Source: CAYTAU01 sp964442075 (GTDB lineage Bacteria; Bacteroidota; Bacteroidia; Bacteroidales; CAYTAU01). Taken from it: a stretch of DNA of 64,000 nucleotides. The stretch spans positions 62,001 through 126,000 of the forward strand of contig CAYTWH010000003.1 of the NCBI GenBank assembly GCA_964442075.1, read 5' to 3'. Under the pieces are notes generated by a model. That model had not been told where the DNA came from and searched no databases. It was given only the letters and a program-made list of their open reading frames with translations. Of this stretch, positions 1-8,289 are shown piece by piece; position 1 is the stretch's first letter; every line of letters starts with the position of its first letter. The position numbers were made by a program, and so were the translations under genes.

Positions 1-37
1 ATAAACCATAATAGTATTAATTTTTAAAGAATAAAAA

Positions 38-1129
38 ATGGCACAACAATATTTAGATCATTCAAAAGCAATTTTAACTTCCAATCGTTCAAATTTCAAA
101 GGAGGAAGCAAAGGTTCTGGAATTATTTCTTTATTTGGGTATCAAAACGAATATGATCTTAGAAAAGGGTATCCATTATTAACTACTAAAAAAATGTTTA
201 CAAAATCTGTGTTTCATGAAACAATATGGTTCTTAAGAGGTGATACAAATATTAAATATCTTGAAGACAATAACTGCCCTATTTGGAGGCCTGATGCTTT
301 TAAAGACAATCTTCCCGGAATGCAGAAAGAAGGAATTTTTCCTGAAGGCATTGTAAAATATTCTCCAGATTGGGACAAAACAATGGCAGAATATGGTCAG
401 AGAATAAAAGAAGATGTAGAATTTGCAAAAAGATGGGGAGATGCAGGACCAATTTATGGGAAACAATGGAGAAAATGGGAATATTTTGATCATGACAAAG
501 ATATGTTTGTTGAAATAGATCAACTGGGAAAAATGATAAATGGTCTGAAAAAGAAACCAACCGGGAAAAAACACATTGTTGATTCATGGAATCCCGGAGA
601 CACTCCAAAAATGTCTTTACCTCCATGTCATGTTCTTTATCAGGCAACTGCTAATGAAGAAGGCGAATTAGAATTACAACTTTATCAAAGAAGTTGCGAT
701 ACTTTCTTAGGTGTTCCTTTTAATATAGCTAGTTATGCTGCACTTACACATGTAATTGCTCAAGAGGCAGAGATGGTTCCAAAAACATTTATCCACACTT
801 TTGGAGATTCTCATTTTTATGCAAGTATTGGAAAGAGAACTCAATGGCATGAAGAGAATTTCAGGGAATTACAAAAAAGAATAAGAAATGTTTCTGAAAG
901 AGAAGAATATTTAGGAGTTGCTGAATGGATTAATAAAAATGCTCCTAGCGACGAAAATGAAGTAAAATATGATCATGTAACTGCAATTCTTGAACAAATG
1001 TCAAGAGAACCTAAATCTTTACCTAAACTACATGTTGCAAAAAAACCTTTCGATCAACTAACTATTGATGATTTTGTTGTAGAAGACTATAATCCTCATC
1101 CTCCAATTAGAAGGAGTATGGCTGTTTAA
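38..1129 (+). CDS. thyA: Thymidylate synthase, long variant
   Basis: Converts dUMP to dTMP with methylenetetrahydrofolate in the cytoplasm. The family core is visible in order: HETIWFLRGDTNI (about residues 60-72), IYGKQWRKW (about 139-147), the catalytic PPCH with Cys197, LYQRSCDTFLG, FNIASYA with the Asn that selects dUMP over dCMP, and a PHPPI tail. At 363 residues it is about 100 longer than the common 264-residue form. The extra length lies mainly between residues 85 and 135 and in a charged stretch at about 275-325. Positions equivalent to the phosphate-binding Arg21 and Arg126/Arg127 of the E. coli enzyme appear to be Lys here, while the QRSCD Arg is kept. The start follows an AT-rich leader without Shine-Dalgarno. 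Thymidylate synthase is very likely; the Lys changes come from alignment by eye. Confidence 0.93.
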   Translation: MAQQYLDHSKAILTSNRSNFKGGSKGSGIISLFGYQNEYDLRKGYPLLTTKKMFTKSVFHETIWFLRGDTNIKYLEDNNCPIWRPDAFKDNLPGMQKEGIFPEGIVKYSPDWDKTMAEYGQRIKEDVEFAKRWGDAGPIYGKQWRKWEYFDHDKDMFVEIDQLGKMINGLKKKPTGKKHIVDSWNPGDTPKMSLPPCHVLYQATANEEGELELQLYQRSCDTFLGVPFNIASYAALTHVIAQEAEMVPKTFIHTFGDSHFYASIGKRTQWHEENFRELQKRIRNVSEREEYLGVAEWINKNAPSDENEVKYDHVTAILEQMSREPKSLPKLHVAKKPFDQLTIDDFVVEDYNPHPPIRRSMAV

Positions 1130-1164
1130 GCAACAAACTTAAAAATAATATTTCTATCAAAATA

Positions 1165-1278
1165 AAATGGCAACTGGAATTAACAAATGGTGAATTTAAT
1201 GAATTTGTTGAAAAAGCTTTGGTTTTAATTGATTTTTATGCTGATTGGTGTATGTCCTCGCTGGTGTGCGATGTATAG
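1165..1278 (+). pseudogene. Thioredoxin N-terminal remnant
   Basis: One frame reads a thioredoxin-like start, with LTNGEFNEFVEKA followed by LVLIDFYADWC. It then leaves the family exactly at the active site, where the expected CGPC or CMPC becomes CMSSL, and stops at 1276-1278. There is no in-frame ATG ahead of it. The break falls where a more GC-rich intergenic repeat begins (1255-1303). This looks like a thioredoxin gene truncated at its active site by a deletion or repeat insertion; nothing of its C-terminal half remains nearby. Confidence 0.7.
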
Positions 1279-1303
1279 CTTAGTTTAGAGGAGGTCGGGT
1301 GGA
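1255..1303. repeat. Degenerate GC-rich intergenic repeat fragment
   Basis: This stretch is clearly richer in G and C than its surroundings and sits at the break of the thioredoxin remnant. Its right half (GAGGAGGTCGGGTGGAGC) resembles GGGAGGTTAGTAGGGGC at 16441-16457 and, more loosely, the hairpin elements at 24885-24926 and 30428-30467. I read it as a decayed member of a dispersed palindromic repeat family. Its activity is unknown. Confidence 0.45.
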
Positions 1304-1306
1304 GCT

Positions 1307-2065
1307 TTAAAAAACAACAAATCTCTTAACATCAATAATTTTATCTCCCTCAATCATTCTAATTATGTAGAGACCAATGTTAAATTTTGATTTATTAATT
1401 GAAGTTTTATGAAAGCCATCGGAACTATTTAGTTTTAAAGTGTGTGCTTTTTTTCCATATATGTCATATATATCAAAGCTTATATCAGAATTATTACCGG
1501 TAAAATATGATATAACAATATTATTGTTTGTATAAATTGATTTTATACATGCTTTGTTTTTTTCAATTTCATCTGACGAAACAGCATTAAGGCAAATTTC
1601 AACGTAACCTTGAATATTATCGGCAATCACATATTTCATCTGTTTATTAGGACAAACAACATAATATTGTGGTGTGTAATATATATCGTAAAGATACAAA
1701 ATAGTATCTTCGTAATAGGTAGAAAAACATGGAAAAGTTGACCCGTATGTAGCTTTAAAAGTATCAATTTCTGCATTTGTACCATTTATAGGTCCAATTA
1801 CTCCTTCAATACCCCAAACCCAAACAGAATCACCGTTACCACCATAATATTGCCAAATGCTATCAAGTCTTGGTGTATTAGTTTGGCATGAACCACAAGA
1901 ACGATGAAAAAAATCAAGCACAATGGTTTTTCCCTGGTCACATTCATCATACAAGTTATATGTATTTCCTTGTGTGTCTGTCATAGTGAAATCAGGAGCA
2001 TACACCTGTGAGTAAATTGATGTGTTTAAGAAAATAATGATTGAGAAAAATAAAAGTGTTTTCAT
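1307..2065 (-). CDS. TlpA/thioredoxin-like secreted protein with T9SS sorting domain
   Basis: The protein starts with a signal peptide (MKTLLFFSIIIFLNTSIYSQ) and then a redoxin domain with DFFHRSCGSC, a CxxC active site, at about residues 50-70. A C-terminal T9SS type A sorting domain follows (DIYGKKAHTLKL through IGLYIIRMI). It is therefore probably exported by Sec and then carried to the cell surface by T9SS, where it could act in thiol redox chemistry. An upstream in-frame ATG at 2092 is rejected because a -7 box (TATCTTTG, 2097-2090 on the minus strand) overlaps it, so transcription starts downstream of it. The gene is convergent with the thioredoxin remnant. Confidence 0.85.
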   Translation of the reverse strand: MKTLLFFSIIIFLNTSIYSQVYAPDFTMTDTQGNTYNLYDECDQGKTIVLDFFHRSCGSCQTNTPRLDSIWQYYGGNGDSVWVWGIEGVIGPINGTNAEIDTFKATYGSTFPCFSTYYEDTILYLYDIYYTPQYYVVCPNKQMKYVIADNIQGYVEICLNAVSSDEIEKNKACIKSIYTNNNIVISYFTGNNSDISFDIYDIYGKKAHTLKLNSSDGFHKTSINKSKFNIGLYIIRMIEGDKIIDVKRFVVF

Positions 2066-2089
2066 TAGATTTGTGGAATAAAATGTATG

Positions 2090-2097
2090 CAAAGATA
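2090..2097 (-). promoter_or_regulatory. Bacteroidota-type -7 box for the TlpA-like gene
   Basis: TATCTTTG on the minus strand matches the TAnnTTTG consensus of the Bacteroidota housekeeping sigma factor. It lies 25 nt before the ATG at 2065 and fixes the start choice for that gene. Confidence 0.55.
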
Positions 2098-2173
2098 CGA
2101 TAAAATATTAAAAGTTATAACAGCATTTGTTTTGTTATACCAAGTTTTTATAGAGTATCTTAAATAAAAGTAT

Positions 2174-2181
2174 TATTTTTG
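2174..2181 (+). promoter_or_regulatory. Candidate -7 box for the nucleotidyltransferase operon
   Basis: TATTTTTG fits TAnnTTTG and lies 47 nt ahead of the ATG at 2229. I do not see a convincing -33 TTTG at the usual spacing, so this is tentative. Confidence 0.35.
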
Positions 2182-2228
2182 TAACATAATAATTACAATT
2201 GGCATAAGTTTCAATTATAAGTTGATTA

Positions 2229-2960
2229 ATGAAGAAGGCGATGATTTTTGCGGCGGGTTTGGGAACGAGATTAAAACCGTTAACAGATAATAAACCAAAA
2301 GCTTTGGTTGAAGTTAATGGAATGCCTTTAATTGAAATTGTTATAAAGCAACTTATTAAATTCGGATTTACAGAAATTATAATTAATGTTCATTATTATG
2401 CAAGTCAAATAATTGATTTTGTAAAAAATAACAAAAGTTTTGGTGCTAATATTCATTTTTCTGATGAAACAGATAAATTGTTAGGTACAGGTGGCGGATT
2501 AAAAAAAGCAGAACATTTTTTCAACGATGAACCTTTTTTAGTTCATAATGTAGATATTATATCCGATATTGATCTTGATGATCTATACAATTATCATATA
2601 AATAATGAAGCACTCGCAACTCTTGCTGTTAGAAGCCGAAAAACTTCAAGATATTTCTTATTTGACGATAAGCTTTCGCTTTGTGGATGGAAAAATTTTA
2701 AAACAAATGATATTAAAATTGCAAAACCACCTTTATCAAAGCTAACTCCTATTGCTTTTAGCGGAATTCAGATTATTAGCCCCGAAATATTTCAATATAT
2801 TAATAATAAAAGTGCTTTTTCTATTACTGATATATATATAACTCTTGCAGGCAGATATTTAATTTCAGCATACAAACATGATAATACATTTTGGATGGAT
2901 ATAGGCAAACCCATAAACATTGTAAAAGCAGAAAAGCATCTGTCCGGAATTTTAAAATAA
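2229..2960 (+). CDS. Sugar-nucleotide transferase (NTP_transferase family, MurU-like)
   Basis: The N-terminus carries the nucleotidyltransferase signature AAGLGTRLKPLT followed by KPKALVEVNGMPL. LGTGGGLKKA and a VHNVDII metal-binding segment follow, and FWMDIGKP lies near the C-terminus. It should transfer a nucleotide to a sugar 1-phosphate in the cytoplasm. At 243 residues it fits the short MurU-like class, which makes UDP-MurNAc from MurNAc-1-P in cell-wall recycling. The AmgK-type kinase that often accompanies MurU is not adjacent, so the substrate stays open. It is the first gene of a likely three-gene operon with spacings of 9 and 2 nt. Confidence 0.85.
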   Translation: MKKAMIFAAGLGTRLKPLTDNKPKALVEVNGMPLIEIVIKQLIKFGFTEIIINVHYYASQIIDFVKNNKSFGANIHFSDETDKLLGTGGGLKKAEHFFNDEPFLVHNVDIISDIDLDDLYNYHINNEALATLAVRSRKTSRYFLFDDKLSLCGWKNFKTNDIKIAKPPLSKLTPIAFSGIQIISPEIFQYINNKSAFSITDIYITLAGRYLISAYKHDNTFWMDIGKPINIVKAEKHLSGILK

Positions 2961-2969
2961 ATTTAACAG

Positions 2970-5315
2970 ATGAAATATTTTATTACAATCCTTATTTCAC
3001 TTAATTTCATTGTGTTTTCATTTTCACAAGATTTACACAATATTCAGGAATTTAATGTAACAAACCTTAAAAAAGATACCTGGAACGACATACATACAAA
3101 AATTGGCTTATCATTAAAATTTGATTTAGGATTTAAATATCCCATATCAGATTTTATTAATAATGATTATGAAATATATGTTTGTTTAAAAGATTCAAAT
3201 AATAAAATAGTGTACCAAAATGATGAAAATTATGCAAAAGTGTATGCAAAACCAAATTATAAAGACAAAGAAGCAGCCCTTAATGAAAATGTTTACATTT
3301 TTATTCCAATGTCAGAAATCAATATTAAAAAAGGTAATCATTCATTATTATTGGAAATAAATGCGAAAAATTCAGATAAAGAATTTCCTGTTTTTTATTC
3401 GGATTCAATAATGTATGAAATGCCAAAGCTGTATAATTATAATGAACAAGAATTTAAAATTGAAAATTATACTGTTTCATCTACATTAAGAGATGGACAA
3501 AAAGGTGTTGAAATAAATTTTGATTGTTATTATGAATTTGTATCTCAAGTAATAAGAGATAAGGGCATTAATTCTACTAAATTTTATTTTTATGTAACAA
3601 TAATTGATGAAAAAAATAATATTGTTTTTATTCCACAGCAAGAAATAAATAATTATTATAAAACTGAGTTTGAAGAACGAACTGCAATCTCAAAAGATGA
3701 AAAAGATGAGATAACATTATTTATTTCAAACAGAAAACTGAATTTACAGGAAGGTGAACATAATATAAAGGTAATATTAAATGTAAGCAATTACAGCAGA
3801 AACATATCTTTTAAAAATCTGACTGATGCCAGCATTACTATTATGCAAGAATCATTTTTTCTTGTAAATATGAAAGTATCCGATATGGAGATTAAATATT
3901 TCGATAATTATGATGTATCAAATGTGTTTGGTCGTATTTTTTCCAAAAGTTATAAAAATAAGGGCAGAGGTTATCCCGATATAATATGGAATATAAATAC
4001 CGGTTATGATAGAGTTTACACTTCAGGTATTGCTGATAACTGTTTTAATGGTTTTGACGGAGAAGTAAGTTTTAAAATAATTGATTCTGACCCCGTATTT
4101 TTAGATGTTTATGATTATGATAAACTTTCCAGAAATGATTTTATAGCATCATATAAAATTAAACATGGTAAGGGAAATTTTGATGTATCATTTGACAAAC
4201 TCTCTTATAAAAATATCAAAAATGTTGACATTTCATTTATCAAAAGAAAACAACCCACTATATTGAGTAAAGAAATTGCAATACAATCTAATAAAATAAA
4301 TGGCGTGTCAGGAATAGATGTGTTTTTTAGTTATTTAACAAAATATCTGTCGGATAGTTTAGTTGTTACTCCATTTTTAACAGACAATTCTGATAAACAG
4401 CATAATTTATCAATTTTTAGTGAAATAACTGAAACCGGATTAATACAATCGAGTGAATTCATTATAAATTCTGAAAATGATAATGGCGTATTAAAAATTC
4501 ATTTGCCTTATTATTCATTATTTAATGGAGCAAATATTGGCTTTAATATCAAAGTGCCTGATTATAACGTGCAAATAGCATCAATTATAAATAGTGAAGA
4601 AATACAGATACCAAGTATCAAAGATGTTAAACTAAAGATTGTTTCAATTAATGAAGATAAACATCAAGGTATTTATGGTGTATTGTGTAAAACAGCTTAT
4701 GAAACCCCAAATGATTATATTTCTAATGTAGGTTTTGAAAACATTAATTTTGTAGATACTCTTACAAATAAATTTTTTGACATTTCCAAAATTACGGAAT
4801 TAGTTCCTGAAAAAGATTATAAACCCACACATGAAAAAAATTATTTTATTCCTTTTTACAAGTTAAGAGACATTAAAAGCAAAATTGATGTTTCGGTAAA
4901 CTATAATGTAATCATCAAATCATCAGAAATAAGTATTGGTTCAGGATTAGAGAATTTTATTATTGAAAAGCCCGAATTATTACATATTGGTATTGCTAGT
5001 TTGAGCATGAAAACAAATAAAAACACATGCTTGTATGCAAAATTGAGGATTGATATTGTTCATGGAGATAATAACAATTACAAAACAAGAGAACAGGAAA
5101 TTATTAAAAATATGAGTTTTGAGAATTTTGATAGTTTTACAGCTCACCCAAATGATGATGTTAGAATTAATATTATTGGGATTGATAAATTTGGACAAGA
5201 AAAAGAACTTGCAAATTATCAAATCACCGCAAATGATATTAAAAACAGATCTTCGATTAAACTCAAAAAGAATAGATTTTTGAAAAAAATAAAATTGAAT
5301 TCAAAAAATAAATAA
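2970..5315 (+). CDS. Secreted hypothetical protein with a C2-like segment
   Basis: I do not recognise this 781-residue protein. It begins with a clear signal peptide (MKYFITILISLNFIVFSFSQ). The rest is rich in Lys, Asn, Ile and beta-type alternation with no membrane segment. Around residues 315-395 the pattern resembles a C2-like beta sandwich: PDIIWNI, a GYDRVYTSG loop, FDGEVSFKI, and LDVYDYDKLSRNDFIASYKI. No lipobox or obvious T9SS sorting domain is visible at the lysine-rich C-terminus. It sits 9 nt after the nucleotidyltransferase and 2 nt before a LamG protein, so all three are probably co-transcribed. A periplasmic or outer-membrane-associated role is inference. Confidence 0.75.
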   Translation: MKYFITILISLNFIVFSFSQDLHNIQEFNVTNLKKDTWNDIHTKIGLSLKFDLGFKYPISDFINNDYEIYVCLKDSNNKIVYQNDENYAKVYAKPNYKDKEAALNENVYIFIPMSEINIKKGNHSLLLEINAKNSDKEFPVFYSDSIMYEMPKLYNYNEQEFKIENYTVSSTLRDGQKGVEINFDCYYEFVSQVIRDKGINSTKFYFYVTIIDEKNNIVFIPQQEINNYYKTEFEERTAISKDEKDEITLFISNRKLNLQEGEHNIKVILNVSNYSRNISFKNLTDASITIMQESFFLVNMKVSDMEIKYFDNYDVSNVFGRIFSKSYKNKGRGYPDIIWNINTGYDRVYTSGIADNCFNGFDGEVSFKIIDSDPVFLDVYDYDKLSRNDFIASYKIKHGKGNFDVSFDKLSYKNIKNVDISFIKRKQPTILSKEIAIQSNKINGVSGIDVFFSYLTKYLSDSLVVTPFLTDNSDKQHNLSIFSEITETGLIQSSEFIINSENDNGVLKIHLPYYSLFNGANIGFNIKVPDYNVQIASIINSEEIQIPSIKDVKLKIVSINEDKHQGIYGVLCKTAYETPNDYISNVGFENINFVDTLTNKFFDISKITELVPEKDYKPTHEKNYFIPFYKLRDIKSKIDVSVNYNVIIKSSEISIGSGLENFIIEKPELLHIGIASLSMKTNKNTCLYAKLRIDIVHGDNNNYKTREQEIIKNMSFENFDSFTAHPNDDVRINIIGIDKFGQEKELANYQITANDIKNRSSIKLKKNRFLKKIKLNSKNK

Positions 5316-5317
5316 CT

Positions 5318-6277
5318 ATGAAGAACATAGGATTAATTGGAATTTTGATATTATTGGTTATAACAAATCAATTGAGTTCACAAATTATTGTTGCTAAGTA
5401 CAATTTTACCGGAAATGCTCAAGATATCAATGGAGGCGGGTATAATGGAATTGTTCATGGTGCAACATTAACAACTGACCGATTTGGAAATACAAATAGT
5501 GCATTTCAATTTGATGGAGTAGATGACTACATAGAAGTTCCTTATTGGACGCCTTTTAATTTTGGACTTGGAGATTTTGCAGTATCTGTGTGGATAAAAA
5601 CAACAAATTCATCAATACTTGGAATGATTATACAAAAAGGCAGCACATCAGCTTATCAGGCTCCACAATTTTGGGTTAGATGCCCTGATCCATGGTTAAA
5701 TAATGACCTTGCATTTTTAACAGGCAACGCAAATCCTCCATCACCATATGCTGCTACAGATACTATTAATATTGCTGATGGAAACTGGCATCATATAGTT
5801 GCACAAAGAAGCGCTAAACAATTAGAGCTATATTTTGATTGCCATCTGGTTGCAACAAACCTAGATACATACAGAGATATAAGCGATACAGTAGGTGTTA
5901 TTATTGGAGCGCAACATACACATCCTAATAATTTTTCTATAAATAATTATTTTACCGGAAGCATTGATGATGTTACAATATATGACGAAGCTCTTTCAAA
6001 CTGGGAAATACAATTCTTATGTAGTAGTACAAATATTGAAAAATCAATTGAAAAAAATAAAACTTTAATTAGAGCTTTTCCAAATCCATTTAATAATGTA
6101 TTACAAATAAATGGCGAATTTGAATATATTGAAATATATAACCTGTTGGGAGTTAAAATAAAAACATGCAGTAATAATAAAGTAGTTAATTTACCTAATT
6201 TAATATCCGGCACTTATATATGTAAAATATACACCACCAATAATAGTATTGAATATTTAAAAATTGTTAAACTCTGA
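5318..6277 (+). CDS. LamG-domain secreted protein with T9SS sorting domain
   Basis: A signal peptide (residues 1-21) precedes a concanavalin-like LamG/LamGL domain at about residues 25-230. It shows the typical AFQFDGVDDYIEVP, FAVSVWIKT, GNWHHIVAQRS and GSIDDVTIYDEALSNWEIQFL blocks. The C-terminus (about 245-319) is a T9SS type A sorting domain with FPNPFNN, IEIYNLLGVKI and GTYICKIYTTN. The product is therefore a probable surface-displayed or released ligand-binding protein; LamG domains usually bind glycans or proteins. It is the last gene of the operon that starts at 2229. Confidence 0.9.
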   Translation: MKNIGLIGILILLVITNQLSSQIIVAKYNFTGNAQDINGGGYNGIVHGATLTTDRFGNTNSAFQFDGVDDYIEVPYWTPFNFGLGDFAVSVWIKTTNSSILGMIIQKGSTSAYQAPQFWVRCPDPWLNNDLAFLTGNANPPSPYAATDTINIADGNWHHIVAQRSAKQLELYFDCHLVATNLDTYRDISDTVGVIIGAQHTHPNNFSINNYFTGSIDDVTIYDEALSNWEIQFLCSSTNIEKSIEKNKTLIRAFPNPFNNVLQINGEFEYIEIYNLLGVKIKTCSNNKVVNLPNLISGTYICKIYTTNNSIEYLKIVKL

Positions 6278-6287
6278 TTATGAAATA

Positions 6288-6335
6288 GGAGACACAGCTG
6301 GGGAAGATCGAACTACTCGCATTAGCGTAGATTGG
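6288..6335. repeat. GC-rich intergenic fragment, candidate dispersed repeat
   Basis: A block of about 48 bp (GAGACACAGCTGGGGAAGATC onward, through CGCATTAGCG) is far richer in G and C than the AT-rich gap around it. No reading frame or strong hairpin explains it. It has the look of the short dispersed repeats common between Bacteroidota genes, but no second copy occurs in this window. Confidence 0.3.
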
Positions 6336-6363
6336 CTTAAAAAATAAATTTGTATAATAAGTT

Positions 6364-6870
6364 TTATTTCAAAGTAAACCTCCAAGGCTTATTCTTCCAT
6401 TCTTCGCTTGCATAGTCAATGCCTACTCTTGGAGAAGTAGTAAAATCAACTTTAACATTGGTGTTTTCAAGCCAAATTCTATCAGATGTAAAAAGATTTT
6501 CCTTGTAAAATGTTTTATTCAATTCCAATTTTTTCCCAACTTTTCCCGGTCCGTCAAAATCCTTAATTCCTCTTATTAAAACCGCCTGCGGTATATCTTT
6601 ACTTCCTGTTACAAAATTCAACATCCAGTACATTCCGTAAATCAAATATACATACACTCTCCCACCCTGTTCATACATCACTTCGGTTCTTGGGGTTCTT
6701 CCTTTACTTGCATGACAAGCCAAATCTTCTTCTCCTCTGTATGCTTCGGTTTCAGTAATTATATGTTCTTCCTTAATACCATTATCAAAAACACGAATAA
6801 TCTTTTTACCTAACAAATAGGGTGCTACCAACAAAACATCTCTTCTAAAAAAACCTTCTTCTAATCTCAT
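6364..6870 (-). CDS. 3-methyladenine (alkyl-base) DNA glycosylase, AAG/MPG family
   Basis: Removes alkylated purines such as 3-methyladenine in base excision repair. The family signature is clear: LLGKKIIRV, ITETEAYRGEEDLACHA with the catalytic Glu in ETEAY, GGRVYVYLIYGMYWMLNFVTG, and an AVLIRG block. A GPGKVGKKLEL segment and SPRVGIDYA follow near the C-terminus. At 168 residues it is at the short end of the family, lacking some N-terminal residues, but all active-site blocks are present. It is a monocistronic minus-strand gene, convergent with the LamG operon. Confidence 0.9.
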   Translation of the reverse strand: MRLEEGFFRRDVLLVAPYLLGKKIIRVFDNGIKEEHIITETEAYRGEEDLACHASKGRTPRTEVMYEQGGRVYVYLIYGMYWMLNFVTGSKDIPQAVLIRGIKDFDGPGKVGKKLELNKTFYKENLFTSDRIWLENTNVKVDFTTSPRVGIDYASEEWKNKPWRFTLK

Positions 6871-6962
6871 GTATTTCTGTAATTTGAATTTACTAAAGTT
6901 TAAAAATCATAAAAGATATAAACATAATAACAGACATCTAAAATAAAATTAATTTCTTTACA

Positions 6963-7913
6963 ATGTATTTTAATTTAGTTTTAAAGCAAATGAAATTCTT
7001 GTTATTGCCATATTTTTGTACATTTTGCATGATTATTATTATTTTTAATCTCAATGCAAATAATCTTGATTCATCGCTTACAAAACAAGATACAACTCAA
7101 CAAGTAGAAAACATCAAAAACACAGGAGGCGATTTAATTGATGAAACAAAACAAGAAATATGTTTTATAAAGGATTTCAAGCATTTTGTTGATTCAATAA
7201 ACAACAATATTCCCGACAGCATGCCTTTTACCAATTGGATTACTGACGATATTCATATCAGGAAATTTGATTTTTCGGAAGTTGAAGATACACTAATTAT
7301 TGTTTTAAAAGATAGTATTGATTACTATACTCATCCTATAAAAGGCAGAATTGGTTCTGAATTTGGACCCAGAAGATGGAGGTTTCATTATGGTGTTGAT
7401 TTAAGTTTAAACACAGGCGATTCTGTTTATTGTGCCTTTGATGGAGTTGTTAGAATATCTAATTATAGCCGTTCTTATGGGCATGTTGTTGTAGTAAGGC
7501 ACACTAACGGATTAGAATCGCTCTATGCGCATCTTTCAAAAAGGTATGTTCATATTGATTCAATAATTACTTCAGGTTCTGTTGTTGGATTAGGAGGAAA
7601 CACCGGTCGTTCTTTTGGCAGTCATTTGCATTTTGAGTTAAGATATTTTGACGAAGCTCTTGACCCGCGAGATGTTATTGATTTTGAAAACTACACATTA
7701 TTGTACGATACCTTGTTTGTTTCAAAATGCAATTTTGTTTATCGCGAAATAATTAAAGATTTAAGCAGAATGCGCTATCATATTATAAAAAGTGGCAATA
7801 CTCTTTCTCATATTGCCCAGTGGAATGGCACAAGCGTAACTGCACTTTGCAGATTAAACGGAATTTCAAGAAATAAAATATTAAGGATTGGGCAACGCAT
7901 AAGAGTTCGCTAA
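6963..7913 (+). CDS. M23 family peptidoglycan endopeptidase with C-terminal LysM
   Basis: An N-terminal hydrophobic export segment is followed by a low-complexity linker. The M23/LytM metallopeptidase domain spans about residues 120-240, with GSEFGPRRWRFHYGVDL giving the zinc His and Asp, and HLHFELR completing the HxH motif. A LysM peptidoglycan-binding domain (YHIIKSGNTLSHIAQ) ends the protein. It should cut peptide crosslinks in the cell wall from the periplasm. A second ATG at 6990 (MKFLLL) gives a more typical signal peptide and may be the real start. The stop lies at the edge of the repeat-rich region of cassette A. Confidence 0.9.
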   Translation: MYFNLVLKQMKFLLLPYFCTFCMIIIIFNLNANNLDSSLTKQDTTQQVENIKNTGGDLIDETKQEICFIKDFKHFVDSINNNIPDSMPFTNWITDDIHIRKFDFSEVEDTLIIVLKDSIDYYTHPIKGRIGSEFGPRRWRFHYGVDLSLNTGDSVYCAFDGVVRISNYSRSYGHVVVVRHTNGLESLYAHLSKRYVHIDSIITSGSVVGLGGNTGRSFGSHLHFELRYFDEALDPRDVIDFENYTLLYDTLFVSKCNFVYREIIKDLSRMRYHIIKSGNTLSHIAQWNGTSVTALCRLNGISRNKILRIGQRIRVR

Positions 7914-8023
7914 TACTATAATCAACTATCAAAGCTAACAGATTTTAAAAACCTGGCAGCTTAAGCATCCAGTAGAGGGGCATTAATTACAAATCAGCCC
8001 CATTGGGTTAAACTTCGGTTTCA

Positions 8024-8039
8024 TACACTTTCGTGATAC
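8024..8039 (+). repeat. TACACTTTCGTGATA motif, copy 1
   Basis: An exact copy of the motif that also stands at 8150, 25670, 25691 and 30336, with a one-base variant at 34827. It follows a GC-rich stretch (7955-8020) that looks like decayed intergenic repeat. No gene starts here. Confidence 0.6.
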
Positions 8040-8041
8040 AA

Positions 8042-8148
8042 AAAAGAAGTGCCTAAAATTAAAAATGCCTAAAATGCCTAAAGTTATTTTACTTCGGTCT
8101 TCCGTTTTTTAACTTCTGACTTCCGACTTCGGTCTTCTAACTTTTCTT
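8042..8148. repeat. Short-unit intergenic repeats (TGCCTAAAA and CTTCCGA types)
   Basis: Two simple repeat types sit side by side. TGCCTAAAA occurs three times between 8050 and 8080. A run of seven-base units of the CTTCCGA/CTTCGGT/CTTCTGA kind spans about 8092-8140. Similar GGAAGTCGGAAG runs lie at about 30270-30292 and 34850-34870, each time near the TACACTTTCGTGATA motif. No coding potential is visible. Confidence 0.55.
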
Positions 8149-8149
8149 A

Positions 8150-8189
8150 CACACTTTCGTGATATACTTGTACACTGTCGTAATGTAGC
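8150..8189 (+). repeat. Upstream motif of cassette A (two tandem copies)
   Basis: ACACTTTCGTGATATAC at 8150-8166 is followed by a weaker second copy, TACACTGTCGTAATGTAGC, at 8171-8189. The same pair arrangement precedes the array of cassette C on the other strand (25670-25704). Directly after it both cassettes read CTGTTTCATGCA or TTGTTTCATGCA. The motif is not a recognisable promoter. Its constant place ahead of two arrays suggests a boundary or protein site. Confidence 0.6.
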
Positions 8190-8195
8190 TAACTT

Positions 8196-8279
8196 GTTTC
8201 ATGCAGTCATCAAACTGTTTCATCCGATTACCAAACTGTTTCACCCGATTACCAAACTGTTTCATAATAAAATTCGTGT
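8196..8279 (+). repeat. First 21-bp sub-array of cassette A
   Basis: Three 21-bp units (GTTTCATGCAGTCATCAAACT at 8196, then two close copies at 8217 and 8238) and a decaying fourth unit at 8259. The unit differs from that of the main array that follows, and the phase shifts by 10 bp at the junction. Period 21 leaves several reading frames open, so the apparent small proteins here are probably not real. Confidence 0.8.
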
Positions 8280-8289
8280 CAACGGTATG

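Noticed and set aside
2066..2092. Upstream ATG of the TlpA-like gene
   Set aside because: A TATCTTTG -7 box overlaps it, so the transcript should begin downstream of it.
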